This document shows, in pieces, positions 53,542 to 64,000 of a DNA stretch of 64,000 nt. The stretch is from assembly GCA_039602395.1 (NCBI GenBank), contig JBCNJP010000007.1:119446957-119510956 (forward strand), given 5' to 3'. The position numbers were made by a program, and so were the translations under genes. The DNA is from Deinandra increscens subsp. villosa (Eukaryota; Streptophyta; Magnoliopsida; Asterales; Asteraceae). Every line of letters begins with the position of its first letter. Positions within the stretch are counted from its first letter, which is position 1. Below the pieces are notes generated by a model, which was given only the letters and a program-made list of their open reading frames with translations, searched no databases and was not told the origin of the DNA.

Positions 53542-53864
53542 CTGTAATAATCAAACATCAGGAACACAACTTACTTGTAGGGAATGATAGTTTAGGAGTT
53601 TTAGATGAAGACACCATGATCCTTTAGGAGTCGTTCCCTTTACGATGCTTGTAGGTTGAATGGGAGCTGTTGTATCTCGAGAGGGAGTTATGTGGTGTTA
53701 TATATAAGCCCTCTATGTGATCTCAAAAGTCCCAAGCATCTAGAGAGAATCTTTTCATATTTCTTATTTAGTTGTTTCCATCATACAACTACCTATTAAT
53801 TTACTTATGTCTTTATCGTCAAGTTAATGATCTATAGACCACATTATGTAGGATATTTCCAACA
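53542..53864 (-). repeat. 3-prime LTR of a minus-strand copia remnant
   Basis: On the minus strand CCAAGTGGGATAA, a polypurine-tract-like run, is followed by TGTTGGAAATATCC (53864), a classic copia LTR start. AGGGCTTATATATAACACC (about 53710) supplies a TATA box. The far end is uncertain (53542 or 53576). Confidence 0.65.
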
Positions 53865-54185
53865 TTATCCCACTTGGTCGAGTGATCATTGGTGATGAAT
53901 ATTAAGTAAGTCTGGCCAGAATTAGAATACTCATCAAGTTTCAAAATGAAACCGTAGCAGAAAAATATAGTCATCAAGTCAGTTTTAACTCAAGACCCCC
54001 ACTAATCATACTACAATTCCAAATCAAAACATAAGACCAAAAGACTGAAATGAGTCATTGTTAAATTCTTGTCTATACATCATAAGGTGCACATAAAAAA
54101 TTAAGATAGACAATAATGTTTTGAGGAAATAATAAATAAGTCATAAGGTACAGTATGCTATCATGTAGAGTCTCTAGTAAGGCCC
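53865..54185 (-). repeat. Copia 3-prime untranslated internal region
   Basis: This lies between the end of the pol reading frame, split by the solo LTR at 54186-55420, and the LTR. It ends with the first copy of the GGCCC target duplication (54181-54185). No protein. Confidence 0.55.
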
Positions 54186-55420
54186 TGATGACGGTATGTC
54201 GTACACCCGCTCAAATACCTAAACTAACCTATAGATAGGGTAAGCTAGGGTTATCGAATCTGAGGGAGTTGGTGGTCGCAAGCAAATTCAGGTTGTTGAC
54301 TTTAGGGAATTAATTAGCTAACCTAAGTTAATGTCACTAACCTAGATTAGAAGGAAACTATACTAAACCCTAATTTACCTAATTATGAAGATTGCCAATT
54401 ATTATCAGATGATTTTACTGATTTGAATAGAAATTAATTATGATGAAAACAATACTAACTAAAATGTGAAACCTCAGGATCCCGGTTAATCAATTTATCA
54501 GTTTTTACCAAATTGAATGTTTCGGTGACTACATAGACATAACCCTGTTTCAATTGCTCAACCCAACTCGATTATACCAACCCAAATCTAGGTGACAAGA
54601 TAAGTCCTACCGCTATGACTAGTAGGTCTAGACAGGATTGACACACAAACTGAAATTAGCAAACCGAATTATCAAAATTAAATCTAGCAGACAACAAGAT
54701 TTCACAGTGTTAATACAGGATAAATCCAAACGTATTACAAACAACCAATAAGAACAATAAAATGACTAACCGTTCACCGCCGTGTTCACTGAATCTTAGC
54801 CGTACATCGCAATCAACATCGATAAGTTTAGAAACAAGAAAGACGAAAAAAACTAAGGAAATTCGTCCCTGATCGGCTCTGGCAGTAAACTAGTCTTGCC
54901 AACCCTAAAAGTTGAGTTTAAAACGTCTAAATATGGATCAAGATCGAATTCCCAAAAAATCAGCTGACTTCAGACCCTCGCGTGTCGCGAGGGTTTCTGG
55001 ATCCTGTTGTCGCGGTATGCGAGCCATAGTGGGTTGCATTTTTTTGGCCTAGCTCGCGTCTGGTTCGGCCAGTAGCCTCTTTCTTGGCCCAAATTGTATT
55101 TTCAGCCCATGTAACTTGTAATTGAGACCCATTCTTCACACCTTGACCCAAGTAAATTATTCCAAAGTTCAAATCATTTCTAATACACTCCCGAGCATCA
55201 CGAACTCGTCTTTTCTTTCCTTGATCAATCTCCACTGCTGGGGTCTTTCACCTTCATTTCTCGAACACTTCAAAAACCTCTTCAAATACTACATTTATAT
55301 CAAATGAACTCGAAACACATGAAATACAAAACATGGGAAACATGATGAGAATTAATATAATATAACCGATAAAAATATAGAATTAAATATAAGAAACCGT
55401 TACAAAATATTATCACATCA
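54186..55420 (-). mobile_element. Solo LTR (1,235 bp) with GGCCC target duplication
   Basis: TGATGACGG... to ...TATCACATCA, that is TGATG/CATCA ends, flanked exactly by GGCCC (54181-54185 and 55421-55425). It sits in the tail of the copia pol gene, whose last codons are on its right and untranslated region on its left. The minus-strand end GGGTGTACGACATACCGTCATCA-like is of gypsy type, so minus orientation is likely. No internal region remains. Confidence 0.87.
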
Positions 55421-56092
55421 GGCCCATCTTCGACACAAGTTCCTCGAAGGTTTTGGGCGTGAGACCTTTAGTCACCGGATTCGCTAACATATCTTTAGTA
55501 CTGATATACTTGATACAAATGTTATTTCCCCCCAGTCGTTCTCGTACGAACAAATACTTTGTATCAAGATATAAACTAGCTCCAGTCGAACTGTTACTGT
55601 TCGAGAAACTAACAACAGCTGAGTTATCACAATAAATCTTCAACGGTCTTGTATGGAGTTTATAACTTTGAGTCCAACAATAAGTTTCTTAACAACATCC
55701 CATGGAAAAGTTGCATTATACATTGCAACGTATTTTGCCATCATTGTGGAGGTTGTTGTCAGCTGTTACTTATGACACATTCATGAGATAGGTCCACCAG
55801 CTAACATAAAGATATACCCCGAAGTGGATTTCTTGTCATCTTTGCATTTAGCAAAGTCAGGATCAGGATAACCAACCACTTATAAATAAGCACTTTTTCT
55901 TTAAATCAATTTATAGTCTTTTGTTCCTTGAAAATATCGCAATACTTTCTTAGCTGCCTTCCAATGATCTAGGCCAGGATTAGATTGGTAACGACCTAGC
56001 ATCCCAGCAATATATGCGATATCAGGACGAGTGCAGACTTGAGCATACATAAGGCTTCCAACTACTGAAGCGTAAGGTATCATTCTCATCAA
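55421..56092 (-). pseudogene. Copia reverse transcriptase/RNase H C-terminal part, decayed
   Basis: On the minus strand 56092-55901 encodes IPYASVVGSLMYAQVCTRPD and ..KVLRYFQGTKDYKL, the usual link between copia reverse transcriptase and RNase H. The RNase H middle (55900-55650) is broken by stops and frame changes. 55643-55421 restores LKIYCDNSAVVSFSN, LDTKYLFVRER and IKYISTKDMLANPVTKGL, ending KMGL where the solo LTR is inserted. Upstream pol, gag and the 5-prime LTR are missing. It is not functional. Confidence 0.88.
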
Positions 56093-56154
56093 TGCCTTTC
56101 AAACTCTGTTTTCTGGCACTAAAAAGAACCAACAACGTCTCCCTTAACTATAAG

Positions 56155-57036
56155 AACTATGTTACAACCAAAAATTTGATCCAGGAAGTGCATAGGGACT
56201 GAGGAGATCATTTCAGATGACGTGTTGTATTAACAACTGAGGATGCGGCATCTATAAAATTTAGATAATAACTAAAATGGGTTCAGATAATAAAAATATA
56301 GTGAGATTTAAATACGGAATGTAAAAATATGCTCCTAATGTGTCATAATAGAGGTCAACCGCGCGTTATAGCGGCAACCGTTATACATTACAGAAATAGC
56401 AGCAAAAAAGGATTATATTGAACAAAATAAATACATAAGGTTATACATATCTTTAAGTAAAACACCAAAGGAAATGTGCACGGAGTGGATCTATACATAA
56501 ACTATGTTACAACCAAAATCTGATCCAGGAAGTGCATGGGGACTGAGGAGATCATTTCTGATGACGTGTTGTCTTAACAGCTGAGGATGTGGCATCTATA
56601 AAATTTAGATAATAACTGAAATGGGTTCAGATAATAAAAATATAGCTAGATTATATGCAATGTAAAAATATGCTCCTTATGTTAATTTGACTCATTCCTA
56701 ATATGTCATAATAGAGGTCAACCGCGCGTTATAGCGGTAACTGTTATATATCACAGAAATAGCAGCAAAAAAGGATTATATTGAACAAAATAAGTACATA
56801 AGGTTATACATATATTTAAGTAAAACACCAAAGGAAATGTGCACGGAGTGGATCTATACATAAACTATGTTACAACCAAAATTTGATCCAGGAAGTGCAC
56901 GGGGACAGAGGAGATCATTTCAGATGATGTATTCTCTTAACAGCTGAGGATATGACATCTATAAAATTTAGATAATAACTAAAATGTGTCCAGATAATAA
57001 AAATATAGCGAGATTTAAATATGGAATGTAAAAATA
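56155..57036. repeat. Tandem repeat, about 2.5 copies of a 345-363-bp unit
   Basis: Each unit starts AACTATGTTACAACCAAAA at 56155, 56500 and 56863 and shares GATCCAGGAAGTGCA, ATCTATAAAATTTAGATAAT and TCAACCGCGCGTTATAGCGG. The third copy stops near 57036. Unit 1 lacks 18 bp present in unit 2. Part of the unit (56671-56711) matches the intron just before the LRR exon at 27346-27388. Confidence 0.92.
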
Positions 57037-57640
57037 TTTATGAGAGTAAAAAAGTTGTCTAAATTTATTGAAATGTATAAAAAATTAACAAAGAAAAAGT
57101 TCAAAAAAGAATGTGTAGCTTACAATGTTCGAATCAACGACCTGTAAGTTAGCATGTGTGGGGCTCAAACAATTGCGTTGTATTACCTTTGTTGATTATT
57201 ATCCAACTTTAGTTATTTAACGTCCAAATAAATGTAACATTTGAGTGTGTGTCGTCGACTAATGTAGCATATTCAAGGACTCAAGTGCTGTTACAGGAAT
57301 AATACGGAAACAAAAAAATTTGAATTCGTATAATACAACGGATCGGGAAAATTAAGTAACGACCAAAACACTAGAGTAACATTCTAAAGATAAATAAAAC
57401 AAATAAAAGTAAAAAACAATTTCAAAACGACCCTTCTTTAAAAAAAAGTTTACCAATGTTATAGGGTATAATATCGGAACTAAATCGATTTAACAAAAAT
57501 ACATAGCCGGAAAAAATACGTATACAAAAAAAACTTGAAATAAATTTAACCCAACACGAATTTTTATAAACAAATGAAATAAAAGAATGCAAGAATAAAT
57601 AAATTGATTGGTCATTTTGAATACAACTCATATCAATAAG
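57037..57640. other. AT-rich intergenic DNA
   Basis: A-rich DNA, no supported gene. Confidence 0.4.
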
Positions 57641-58200
57641 AAAAACGCACGTAGGCACATTTGATGGTATACCTAAAATTTTAAAAGATATATATATGAC
57701 TTGATTTAAAAAAAAAATAATAAATACCGGAACATGAAAAAAATCCTTTTAAGCGTGAATTTCTAAATGGTTTATTTTTAAGGAAAAATTAAAAAATGTA
57801 GATAAAAAGGAAACATGCCGCAATTACAAATACTAAAAATTTGAGCCTAAAAGTTAATAAAGAACACATTTTAATATATTTAAATATATTAAAAAAAGCC
57901 ATTAAACTAATTAGATATGATATAAATAAAAAAAAGTCTATATAGAAAAATAAAAACACGTGTAGGCACATTCGCTATGATACATCTAAAATCATATAAA
58001 TACGACCTGATTTAAGAGCAAATATATACCGCAAAATGAAAAAGAAAATTGAAAAGTGAATTTTGAACTGGTTCGTTTTAAGGTAAAATTATTTGAATAA
58101 CCTAGATAAAAAAGAAAACGTCACATTTATAAAACTAAACATTTGAGCCAAAAAGTTAATAATCAAAACATTATAATGTATTTAAACAATATTAAAAAAA
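57641..58200. repeat. Diverged tandem duplication of about 300 bp
   Basis: The block starting AAAAACGCACGTAGGCACAT (57641) recurs as AAAAACACGTGTAGGCACAT (57951). The same order of phrases follows: TTTAAGGNAAAATTA, AACATTTGAGCC-like, AAAGTTAATAA, TATTAAAAAAAG. Identity is clearly lower than in the 56.2-kb repeat. Confidence 0.7.
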
Positions 58201-58350
58201 GGAAAAACAATTTAAAAATAAAACTTAAGTGTGAATAAAAGTTAAACGTAAAAAACACAGTGCGCCTTAGCCAATCGGGACCATAGAGATATTTGAAAAA
58301 ATTTCCAAGTAAATTATATTAATATATAACATGTTCGCAATACTTATATA

Positions 58351-59450
58351 CAAGGGCGGATTTATTCATTAGTGGGGTCCAAGACACCCACTCACATATG
58401 AATCATTGTTGCTATTTAGTTGCAGTTTGTAATTAGGCACCCAAGAAAAAAAAAGGATGAAAAGAGAGATGAATTCTTATGAGATTACAAGGAACGACAG
58501 GTCTTGATGAGGAAGAAGATGAATCAAATTAAAAAAGATGAAAAACTAATTAGTTGTTGGGAAGTGAAGGACAATGAAATGATGAATATTCAGACCTAGA
58601 CCTATTTATTATCTATATCTTTATAATTTACACATTTATTATTATTTTTTCTCCTTTCACCCACAACCACAACTAAATAATACATTTTTATATTATTTTC
58701 TCTCTTCCACTCACAACCAAACATCAAATTTTATAGATTTCACAATTTTTTTTTATTAAATATACAGATTTTTAATATTTTTTTTCTCTCCTCCACTCAC
58801 AAGCACTTACAACTAAACCTTAAATTTTAAGGACTACACTCACATAAATTACACCAAACAGGCTGTGAATGCTCTTAAAGGACTAAATTATTCATTTTTA
58901 TTATAAAGAAAATGACTACTACTTGTTTTACGGAGATGACATAATAAGGGTAGCCCATAATAAACCCATTTCAAATTCATAAGCTTTTTTAACTTTTTAT
59001 TTTATCGTATTTTCTTTTATTTATTTATTATTTTATTAGATTTAGGGTTATTATTATACAAAATTTCAATAATTTATATATTAATATAAGAAAAAATCTT
59101 TTCTTCATCTAAATATGTTTTGTTTTGTTTTAAAAGAAAGAGTGTTATGAAACTGAAACAAACTTATGGCTTCTTAGTCTTGTATCATATCAAGTTTATT
59201 TATACTATTATGTGTTAAAAAATTCTTGTTTCACCATTGCATCTAGTCACATTTCTTTTTTATATGTTGGGATTTTTTTTATGTTTCTGGTCTTAATAGA
59301 GATTTGTTTAGTCTTTATAAAATTATCTGACTCATTTTCACCCAGCCCGTTCTAACCTGACCCGTTTTAATCTAACATGTTCTGATCTCACCCATTTTGG
59401 CGTGACTCATTTTTTGTCCCCATTGATAAGAATTTCTGGATCCGCCACTG
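58351..59450. mobile_element. hAT-type element just upstream of the second LRR exon
   Basis: The ends CAAGGGCGGATTTATTCATT and (reversed) CAGTGGCGGATCCAGAAATT form a short imperfect TIR. Flanks CTTATATA (58343-58350) and GTTATATA (59451-59458) agree at 7 of 8 positions. The interior is AT-rich with CTCTC..CACTCACAACCA repeats (58650-58815) and GACCCGTTTTAA-like phrases near the right end. No transposase. It lies in what would be the intron before the LRR exon at 59487. Confidence 0.72.
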
Positions 59451-59486
59451 GTTATATATATAGAATTTGATGTTGTGATTGTGCAG

Positions 59487-61002
59487 GGATGACAAGCGAC
59501 GTCAATTGGAAGGGGAAGACTCACTTAAATGATCTTGATCTCCGTCAGTTGCCAGATCATCCGATTTGCAAAGAACTTGTGGAATTATACATGCGGGGTC
59601 CTAGTTTAAGCGTCATTCCTGACACCTTCTTTGATGACATGCCCGTTCTTATAGTGCTAGATCTCTCTAATACAAACATAGTGTCTTTGCCAGACTCCAT
59701 TTCCAGTTTAGCGAAACTTGAGAGATTTTTCTTGAAAGACTGTTCTGCTTTGATAGAATTACCAACTAAAATTGGAACGCTTTCAAATCTGAAGTTGTTT
59801 GATATCAATGGTACAGAGCTTATGTTTATACCAAAGGAAATGGAGGAAACTTACAGATTTAGAAGTTCTACGTGTTTCTCTATCTCAGTATGCAAAATAC
59901 TACAGAGAAACCAATAACATCCAGGAGAGGGTAATTCCAAGAGGGATGATATCAGGACTCACCAAACTGAAGGAGCTGTGCGTTATAATTAATGTGGGTG
60001 AAGAACCAGAGTGGTGGGAGGAAGAAGTAAAATATCTCCAAAATGAATTGTGTGATTTAGAGAACCTTGAAACTCTGACATGGTACTTGCCAACGCATGA
60101 AGTATTACAACAATTTCTACTTCTTAAAATAGATCGTGTTCCAATATATAAAAAGTTATCCAATATGATATTAACCATCGGTCAGCATGCACAATTTACA
60201 TCTTCTCTACCGGATGGCCTTGAAAAGAAGTTTCAAGAGTTTAAAAACTGCCTAAATTGGATTAATGCCGAAGGAAACGAAGATGACATTTCCAAGATAA
60301 TAGAAAGTGCGGAAGCTTTGTTCTTGCATCGCCATTGGACTATTGAGAAGCTCTCAACTTTTAACATTAAAAATCTGAAGTACTGCCTACTTGCGGAATG
60401 TAATGAGATGGAAACTTTTTTAGATGGGGATGGCATGAGTGAAGAAGTAATACAATACTTGAGTATTCATCACATGAATAAACTGAGAAGTATTTGGAAT
60501 GGGCCAATTGGCAAAGATAGTCTCTCCAGATTAACAGTATTGGCGTTGCATACATGTACACAATTGACTTCGGTTTTCACCCAAACGATAGCTCAAAATC
60601 TTGCATGCTTGACAGAGCTTACCGTTGAAGATTGCCCTAAAGTAAGGAGCCTCATTCGTAAGGAATCCGACATGGACATACAGGGTCCGATTTTTCCATC
60701 CTTGGATAGGATATTTCTTTTAGATCTGCCTCACTTGCTCAGCATATTTGATGGTCTAAATATTGAGCACGAAATAAGCACTTTGATGATTTATAGTTGC
60801 CTAGAACTGTGTCTTTCTATCGAGGAGTTGCTATTCATAAAGAAGATCAAGGGAGAGAATGAATGGTGGAATAAGTCGGGTTATGAGAAATCTTTGTCCC
60901 AAAATATTATATTTGAGCAACTTAAAGAAGGGGGAGATTTGGTCGAGCAACTATTAGAGGCTACAAACTCTCTACAACATTTCCACGACACTCTATCACA
61001 TG
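59487..61002 (+). pseudogene. Second copy of the CNL LRR exon, frameshifted
   Basis: Collinear over its whole length with the exon at 27410-28933. It has the same GATTGTGCAG acceptor, phase, GMTSDVNWKGKTHLND start and CATG|GTAAAA donor. One extra base in GGAGG (about 59841-59846, against GGGG in the other copy) shifts the frame, and the first frame then ends at 59917. The second frame is open from about 59850 past the donor to 61148. It contains RVSLSQYAKYY, ECNEMETF, IHHMNKLRSIW and VEDCPKVRSL. Length is 1,516 bp against 1,524, explained by three lost codons and the one added base. No NB-ARC exon lies upstream; hAT, tandem-repeat and copia DNA occupy that space. Unless the frame is corrected, only about 140 N-terminal residues are readable. 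Confidence 0.88.
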
Positions 61003-62210
61003 GTAAAAGTTCATTAAAACTCAATGCTTATATTACATCTAGAAAAAAGGTGAATTCAGTGCTTGACTTAGCTCCAGCATTGCGGAGGGTCCGGAGGAAG
61101 GGCCATGCCGGACTGCTTCGCCATTTTTATGTTACCCTTTTTGTGTAATGGGTTATTTTCCATGACTTGAACACATAAACTTAAGGTCACAAAGTAGCTA
61201 CCTTACGAGTTGCTCTAAGGCCCACCGGTATTAATAAATATAATAGAGCATTGGCTCTAATCCATTTCTTATAGTTTAACTTAAAATCTTTAATTCCAAA
61301 ATTTATTCTCCTCTTTATAAATAATATATTATTTTCATTTTTATCTTTTTTTTTCACATATAACCACTTAAAAGATAGGATTTGATAAATAACAAAAATA
61401 TATAGGATTATTTTAACTTTTCATAAAATTTGAGGTGTGAAGTATGCAAATGGAAAAAAGGAGAAATAAGTTGAATTGATGATTTTTTCTAAATTATAGA
61501 TGGATATAAAAAAAATTTGTGATCCTACTATAATACTCTGATATCTCTTTTATATAATTTCAAAACACATTTAGGCTGATTCATGTAGAATTAAGTTCCG
61601 TACTAAAATCAGCCCCAAAGTAATATTATGACTAGAATGTAGAGTTTTATTGTTCATAACTTGTGCTCAGTTGAAGAAAAATCTACAGTAAAATGTGCTT
61701 TAAAATATAAAATATGGAGACGTACTCAAGAGCAACTCCATCATCTTAATCTTAAATAGAAAACATACACAAAAAAGAATCATCTATAAATAGCCTAAAT
61801 ATTCGGATTACATATACTTTTTAAATAAAAAACTTATTGTCTATTATGTTTCTTTCTGGTTTTTAGCTGTATTTGGCGCACTAGCTAACTGATAAAAAAT
61901 AACGTTTAATAAAAATTAGCTGAAAAATGTAATATGACATAAAAGTACATGTATATAATAAACTAAACTTTAAAAACAAAATATAAATAATTTTTTTATA
62001 ACTTAGGAATGGTAAAACTGGAAATATTATAAAAGCTAGTTGAAATGCTACTCTAACTAGATTTTCAAAAGCTAGATTTTTAACATTATCAAACGAGTTT
62101 TTTTTAAACTAGTTTTTTTTAAAAGTCTCGTTTGCTAACATGAAAAAGCAGAGCTTGTGGCACACCAAACACGACATTTATTCTGTAGTGATAAATTTTC
62201 CTTTTTACAG
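61003..62210. other. Intron-like and AT-rich DNA after the second LRR exon
   Basis: If the gene were intact this would be the intron before the mini-exon at 62211. It is about 1.2 kb against 300 bp in the first copy, so insertions are likely. A hairpin is visible at about 62088-62140 (ATCAAACGAG..CTCGTTTG). No other gene. Confidence 0.45.
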
Positions 62211-62261
62211 AAAATGATGAATTAGTAGAGGAAGGGAAAGGAATACTGATTCCACCAGAAG
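62211..62261 (+). pseudogene. Shortened phase-1 mini-exon of the LRR gene family
   Basis: The acceptor CTTTTTACAG and donor GAAG|GTACAT bracket 51 open bases (NDELVEEGKGILIPPE), phase 1 at both ends like the 105-bp mini-exons at 29234 and 18812. The shared features are the Glu-rich start, an EKGK/EEGK step and a final ..P.E before the donor. It belongs to the frameshifted LRR copy at 59487, so it is probably non-functional. Confidence 0.5.
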
Positions 62262-63000
62262 GTACATCTTGCCACTCGTTATTTTCATTTCCATATCTAA
62301 TATTTTCTACCATTTTCGTTATTTTCTGTATTCCAGCATTTATTTTCTGTGGGAAGTGTTTTTGCTTTCCTTCAGCAAAAATTAGCGACTTATTCTACTT
62401 TTGCGGAAGCCAAGTACCATTGGCTTTTCCATTGCATGAATATCCGTATTCTGATCTTTAGAGAACTTTATACTAAGTAAACACTTGATCTAACAAACAG
62501 AAACCGAAATAGAAACTGTACGTTTTGACCCTACCTCAATAATATTTCGGCATTACCTTTCTATACAAGGTAATTCTAAGCGTGGGCGGTGTACCGAGTT
62601 TTTTTTTTCGGCAAACCATTTTCGGCATCCCAAATTTTCGGCAAAAATCGGCAATGTACACCATTGCCTTCGGCATCGGTAAAAAAAAAAAGAAAATCGG
62701 CATGTAGATGCCGAGAGTTTTACACATATTTTTTCTCACCCAACTATCCAACTTATCCCACCTAACTTATCCCACCCATACCAATACAAAAAACAAAAAA
62801 GACATATACTTTTTCTCTCTCATTTGTCACTCTCCTATTGGTCCATCAACTTATCCCATTTTACTCATCCTAAAAAATTTATCCCCACACCACCACCCTA
62901 ACACCGTTTATTGCTATCATCAATACATTTGTATTGATTGAATCTCTTTGAGGATTTGATATATATGTCCCATCTTTTTCAAGCAACTATATATATATAT
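62262..63000. other. Intergenic DNA with TTCGGCA repeats
   Basis: 62605-62715 repeats TTCGGCA/TCGGCAT about seven times around GGCAATGTACACCATTGCC, a small palindrome, like the subterminal part of a DNA transposon. 62436-62505 (CTAACAAACAGAAACCGAA and neighbours) is repeated at 63885-63955. Confidence 0.5.
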
Positions 63001-63178
63001 GGTTAGGTTCAAATGAGAACCAATTGATTTTGAGAACTTTTGAGAACCATTCTGGGCCACTCATTTTCAGAGGGGAAACATTCAAATTCATGGGGGGGAT
63101 TTCCTTATATATAACTAGTGGCTCAGAATGGTTCTCAAAAGTTCTCAAAACCATTTGGTAATTCTCAAATGATCCTCT

Positions 63179-63181
<3 letters not shown>
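63001..63181. mobile_element. Palindromic MITE between TA microsatellites
   Basis: GGTTAGGTTCAAATGAGAACC at the left and AATTCTCAAATGATCCTCTCCC at the right pair. GAACTTTTGAGAACCATTCTG pairs with CAGAATGGTTCTCAAAAGTTC. TA repeats border both sides (62988-63000 and 63182-63235). Confidence 0.85.

Positions 63182-63235
<54 letters not shown>
63182..63235. repeat. (TA)27 microsatellite
   Basis: An uninterrupted TA repeat separates two palindromic MITEs. Confidence 0.98.
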
Positions 63236-63238
<3 letters not shown>

Positions 63239-63658
63239 AAAAGATAAATTGGAACCCACCTTGAGTTGGAGAATCGTTGGAACCCGGTCAAAAACGCGGT
63301 AAAAAAATGTTTTTTTTTCTGAATTTTTTTATGGTGGTTCTTTATGTTATAAACTACCCTTAAATGAAAAAAAATCAAAAAACCGCCTAGTAGATTTTCA
63401 GTTACGAAAAAAAGTTACATCTGTAACTTTTATGCATATATTTGCAGTTACGCAAAAGTTACATGTGTAACCTAGACATTTTTGATATTTTTTTAAAAAA
63501 AATCTAGTAGGCGGTTTTTTGATTTTTTTTCATTTAAGAGTAGTTTATAACATAAACTACCACCATAAAAAAATTAAGAGAAAAAAACATTTTTTTAACC
63601 GCGTTTTTGACCGGGCTCCAACGATTCTCCAACTCAAAGTGGGTTCCAAAATACCCCA

Positions 63659-63662
<4 letters not shown>
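63236..63662. mobile_element. Palindromic MITE with GTTACATCTGTAAC centre
   Basis: Arms of about 190 bp pair almost perfectly. GGAGAATCGTTGGA, GACCG..TCAAAAACGCGGT and ATCAAAAAACCGCCTAGTAG each recur in reverse at 63500-63640. The middle holds GTTACATCTGTAAC and GTTACATGTGTAAC. TA repeats flank both ends. Confidence 0.92.
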
Positions 63663-63695
<33 letters not shown>

Positions 63696-63721
63696 AGAGG
63701 ATCATTTGAGAACCAATTTGG
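63663..63721. repeat. TA microsatellite plus one end of the 63001-type MITE
   Basis: After (TA)15 the sequence GGGAGAGGATCATTTGAGAACC repeats, in reverse, the right end of the MITE at 63001-63181. It then enters another TA run, so this is a truncated copy. Confidence 0.85.
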
Positions 63722-64000
63722 TTATATATATATATTATATATATTTTTTGATAATTGATATTATTTCATTGAACCACAAAAGTAATGTACAAGACTCAAG
63801 TAACCGCGTAGGAAAGACGGACAACTATATATTAGTATTGCATTATGATATGTTCTATCATTTACAAGCATCATCGACTTTTGTATTGCGTTTATATTCA
63901 TATTCTAATCTTTAGACATCCTTACTATGTTAACACTTGATCTAACAAACAGAAATCGAAGACACTGAATCATATAGTTTGTCTCATTTTGAGACACCCG
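63722..64000. other. AT-rich DNA at window end
   Basis: Contains the repeat of 62436-62505 (63885-63955, CTAACAAACAGAAATCGAAG). No gene before the window edge. Confidence 0.45.

Overview
This window is nuclear DNA from a flowering plant, most likely a eudicot. The evidence is very AT-rich intergenic sequence, plant-type NB-LRR disease-resistance genes with canonical GT-AG introns, Ty1/copia LTR retrotransposons primed by initiator Met-tRNA, and many short DNA transposons (PIF/Harbinger, hAT, Mutator-like). The style of the Harbinger accessory gene (Myb/SANT-like, usually mis-annotated as glutathione S-transferase T3-like) and of the resistance genes is one I associate with Asteraceae, but that is inference. 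No prokaryotic genes, CRISPR arrays, rRNA genes or convincing tRNA genes were seen. A 500-base run of N (50653-51152) marks an assembly gap. Layout: 0-1.15 kb, Harbinger transposase pseudogene; 1.27-2.09 kb, inverted-repeat element; 2.6-3.2 kb, LTR-like DNA with a tiny retroposed fragment; 3.58-6.94 kb, truncated minus-strand copia element whose LTR holds a solo LTR; 6.9-7.5 kb, GC-rich island; 7.9-9.6 kb, Harbinger accessory-gene pseudogene; 10.27-11.21 kb, Mutator-like element; 12.66-16.26 kb, a large inverted repeat broken by nested Harbinger and hAT elements; 16.8-18.4 kb, motif-rich repeat and copia gag fragment; 18.56-19.4 kb, 3-prime remnant of a resistance gene; 19.4-20.8 kb, three palindromic MITEs in TA microsatellites; 20.8-23.2 kb, a field of TTACATATGTAA palindromes; 23.1-23.4 kb, a candidate two-exon small gene; 23.5-27 kb, LTR and inverted-repeat elements. 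The gene-bearing core is a degraded NB-LRR cluster. An intact 1.5-kb LRR exon (27410-28933) has a downstream mini-exon (29234-29338). A long NB-ARC-LRR gene (33910-36732) has an open frame but altered nucleotide-binding motifs. A frameshifted second copy of the LRR exon lies at 59487-61002, with a further mini-exon at 62211-62261. Neither LRR exon has a recognisable NB-ARC exon upstream. The space between them is filled by a young copia element (38280-42194, 252-bp LTRs differing at 3 sites), a Mutator-like element with a SANT-like gene inside (45886-46953), another Mutator-like element (47307-48104), a putative LTR, a Harbinger deletion derivative, a copia remnant split by a 1.2-kb solo LTR (54186-55420), two tandem-repeat blocks and an hAT element (58351-59450). 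The only candidates for working host genes are the NB-ARC-LRR gene, possibly the LRR-only gene, and the small two-exon gene. Everything else reads as mobile-element history, and many insertions can be dated relative to each other because their target-site duplications are still intact.
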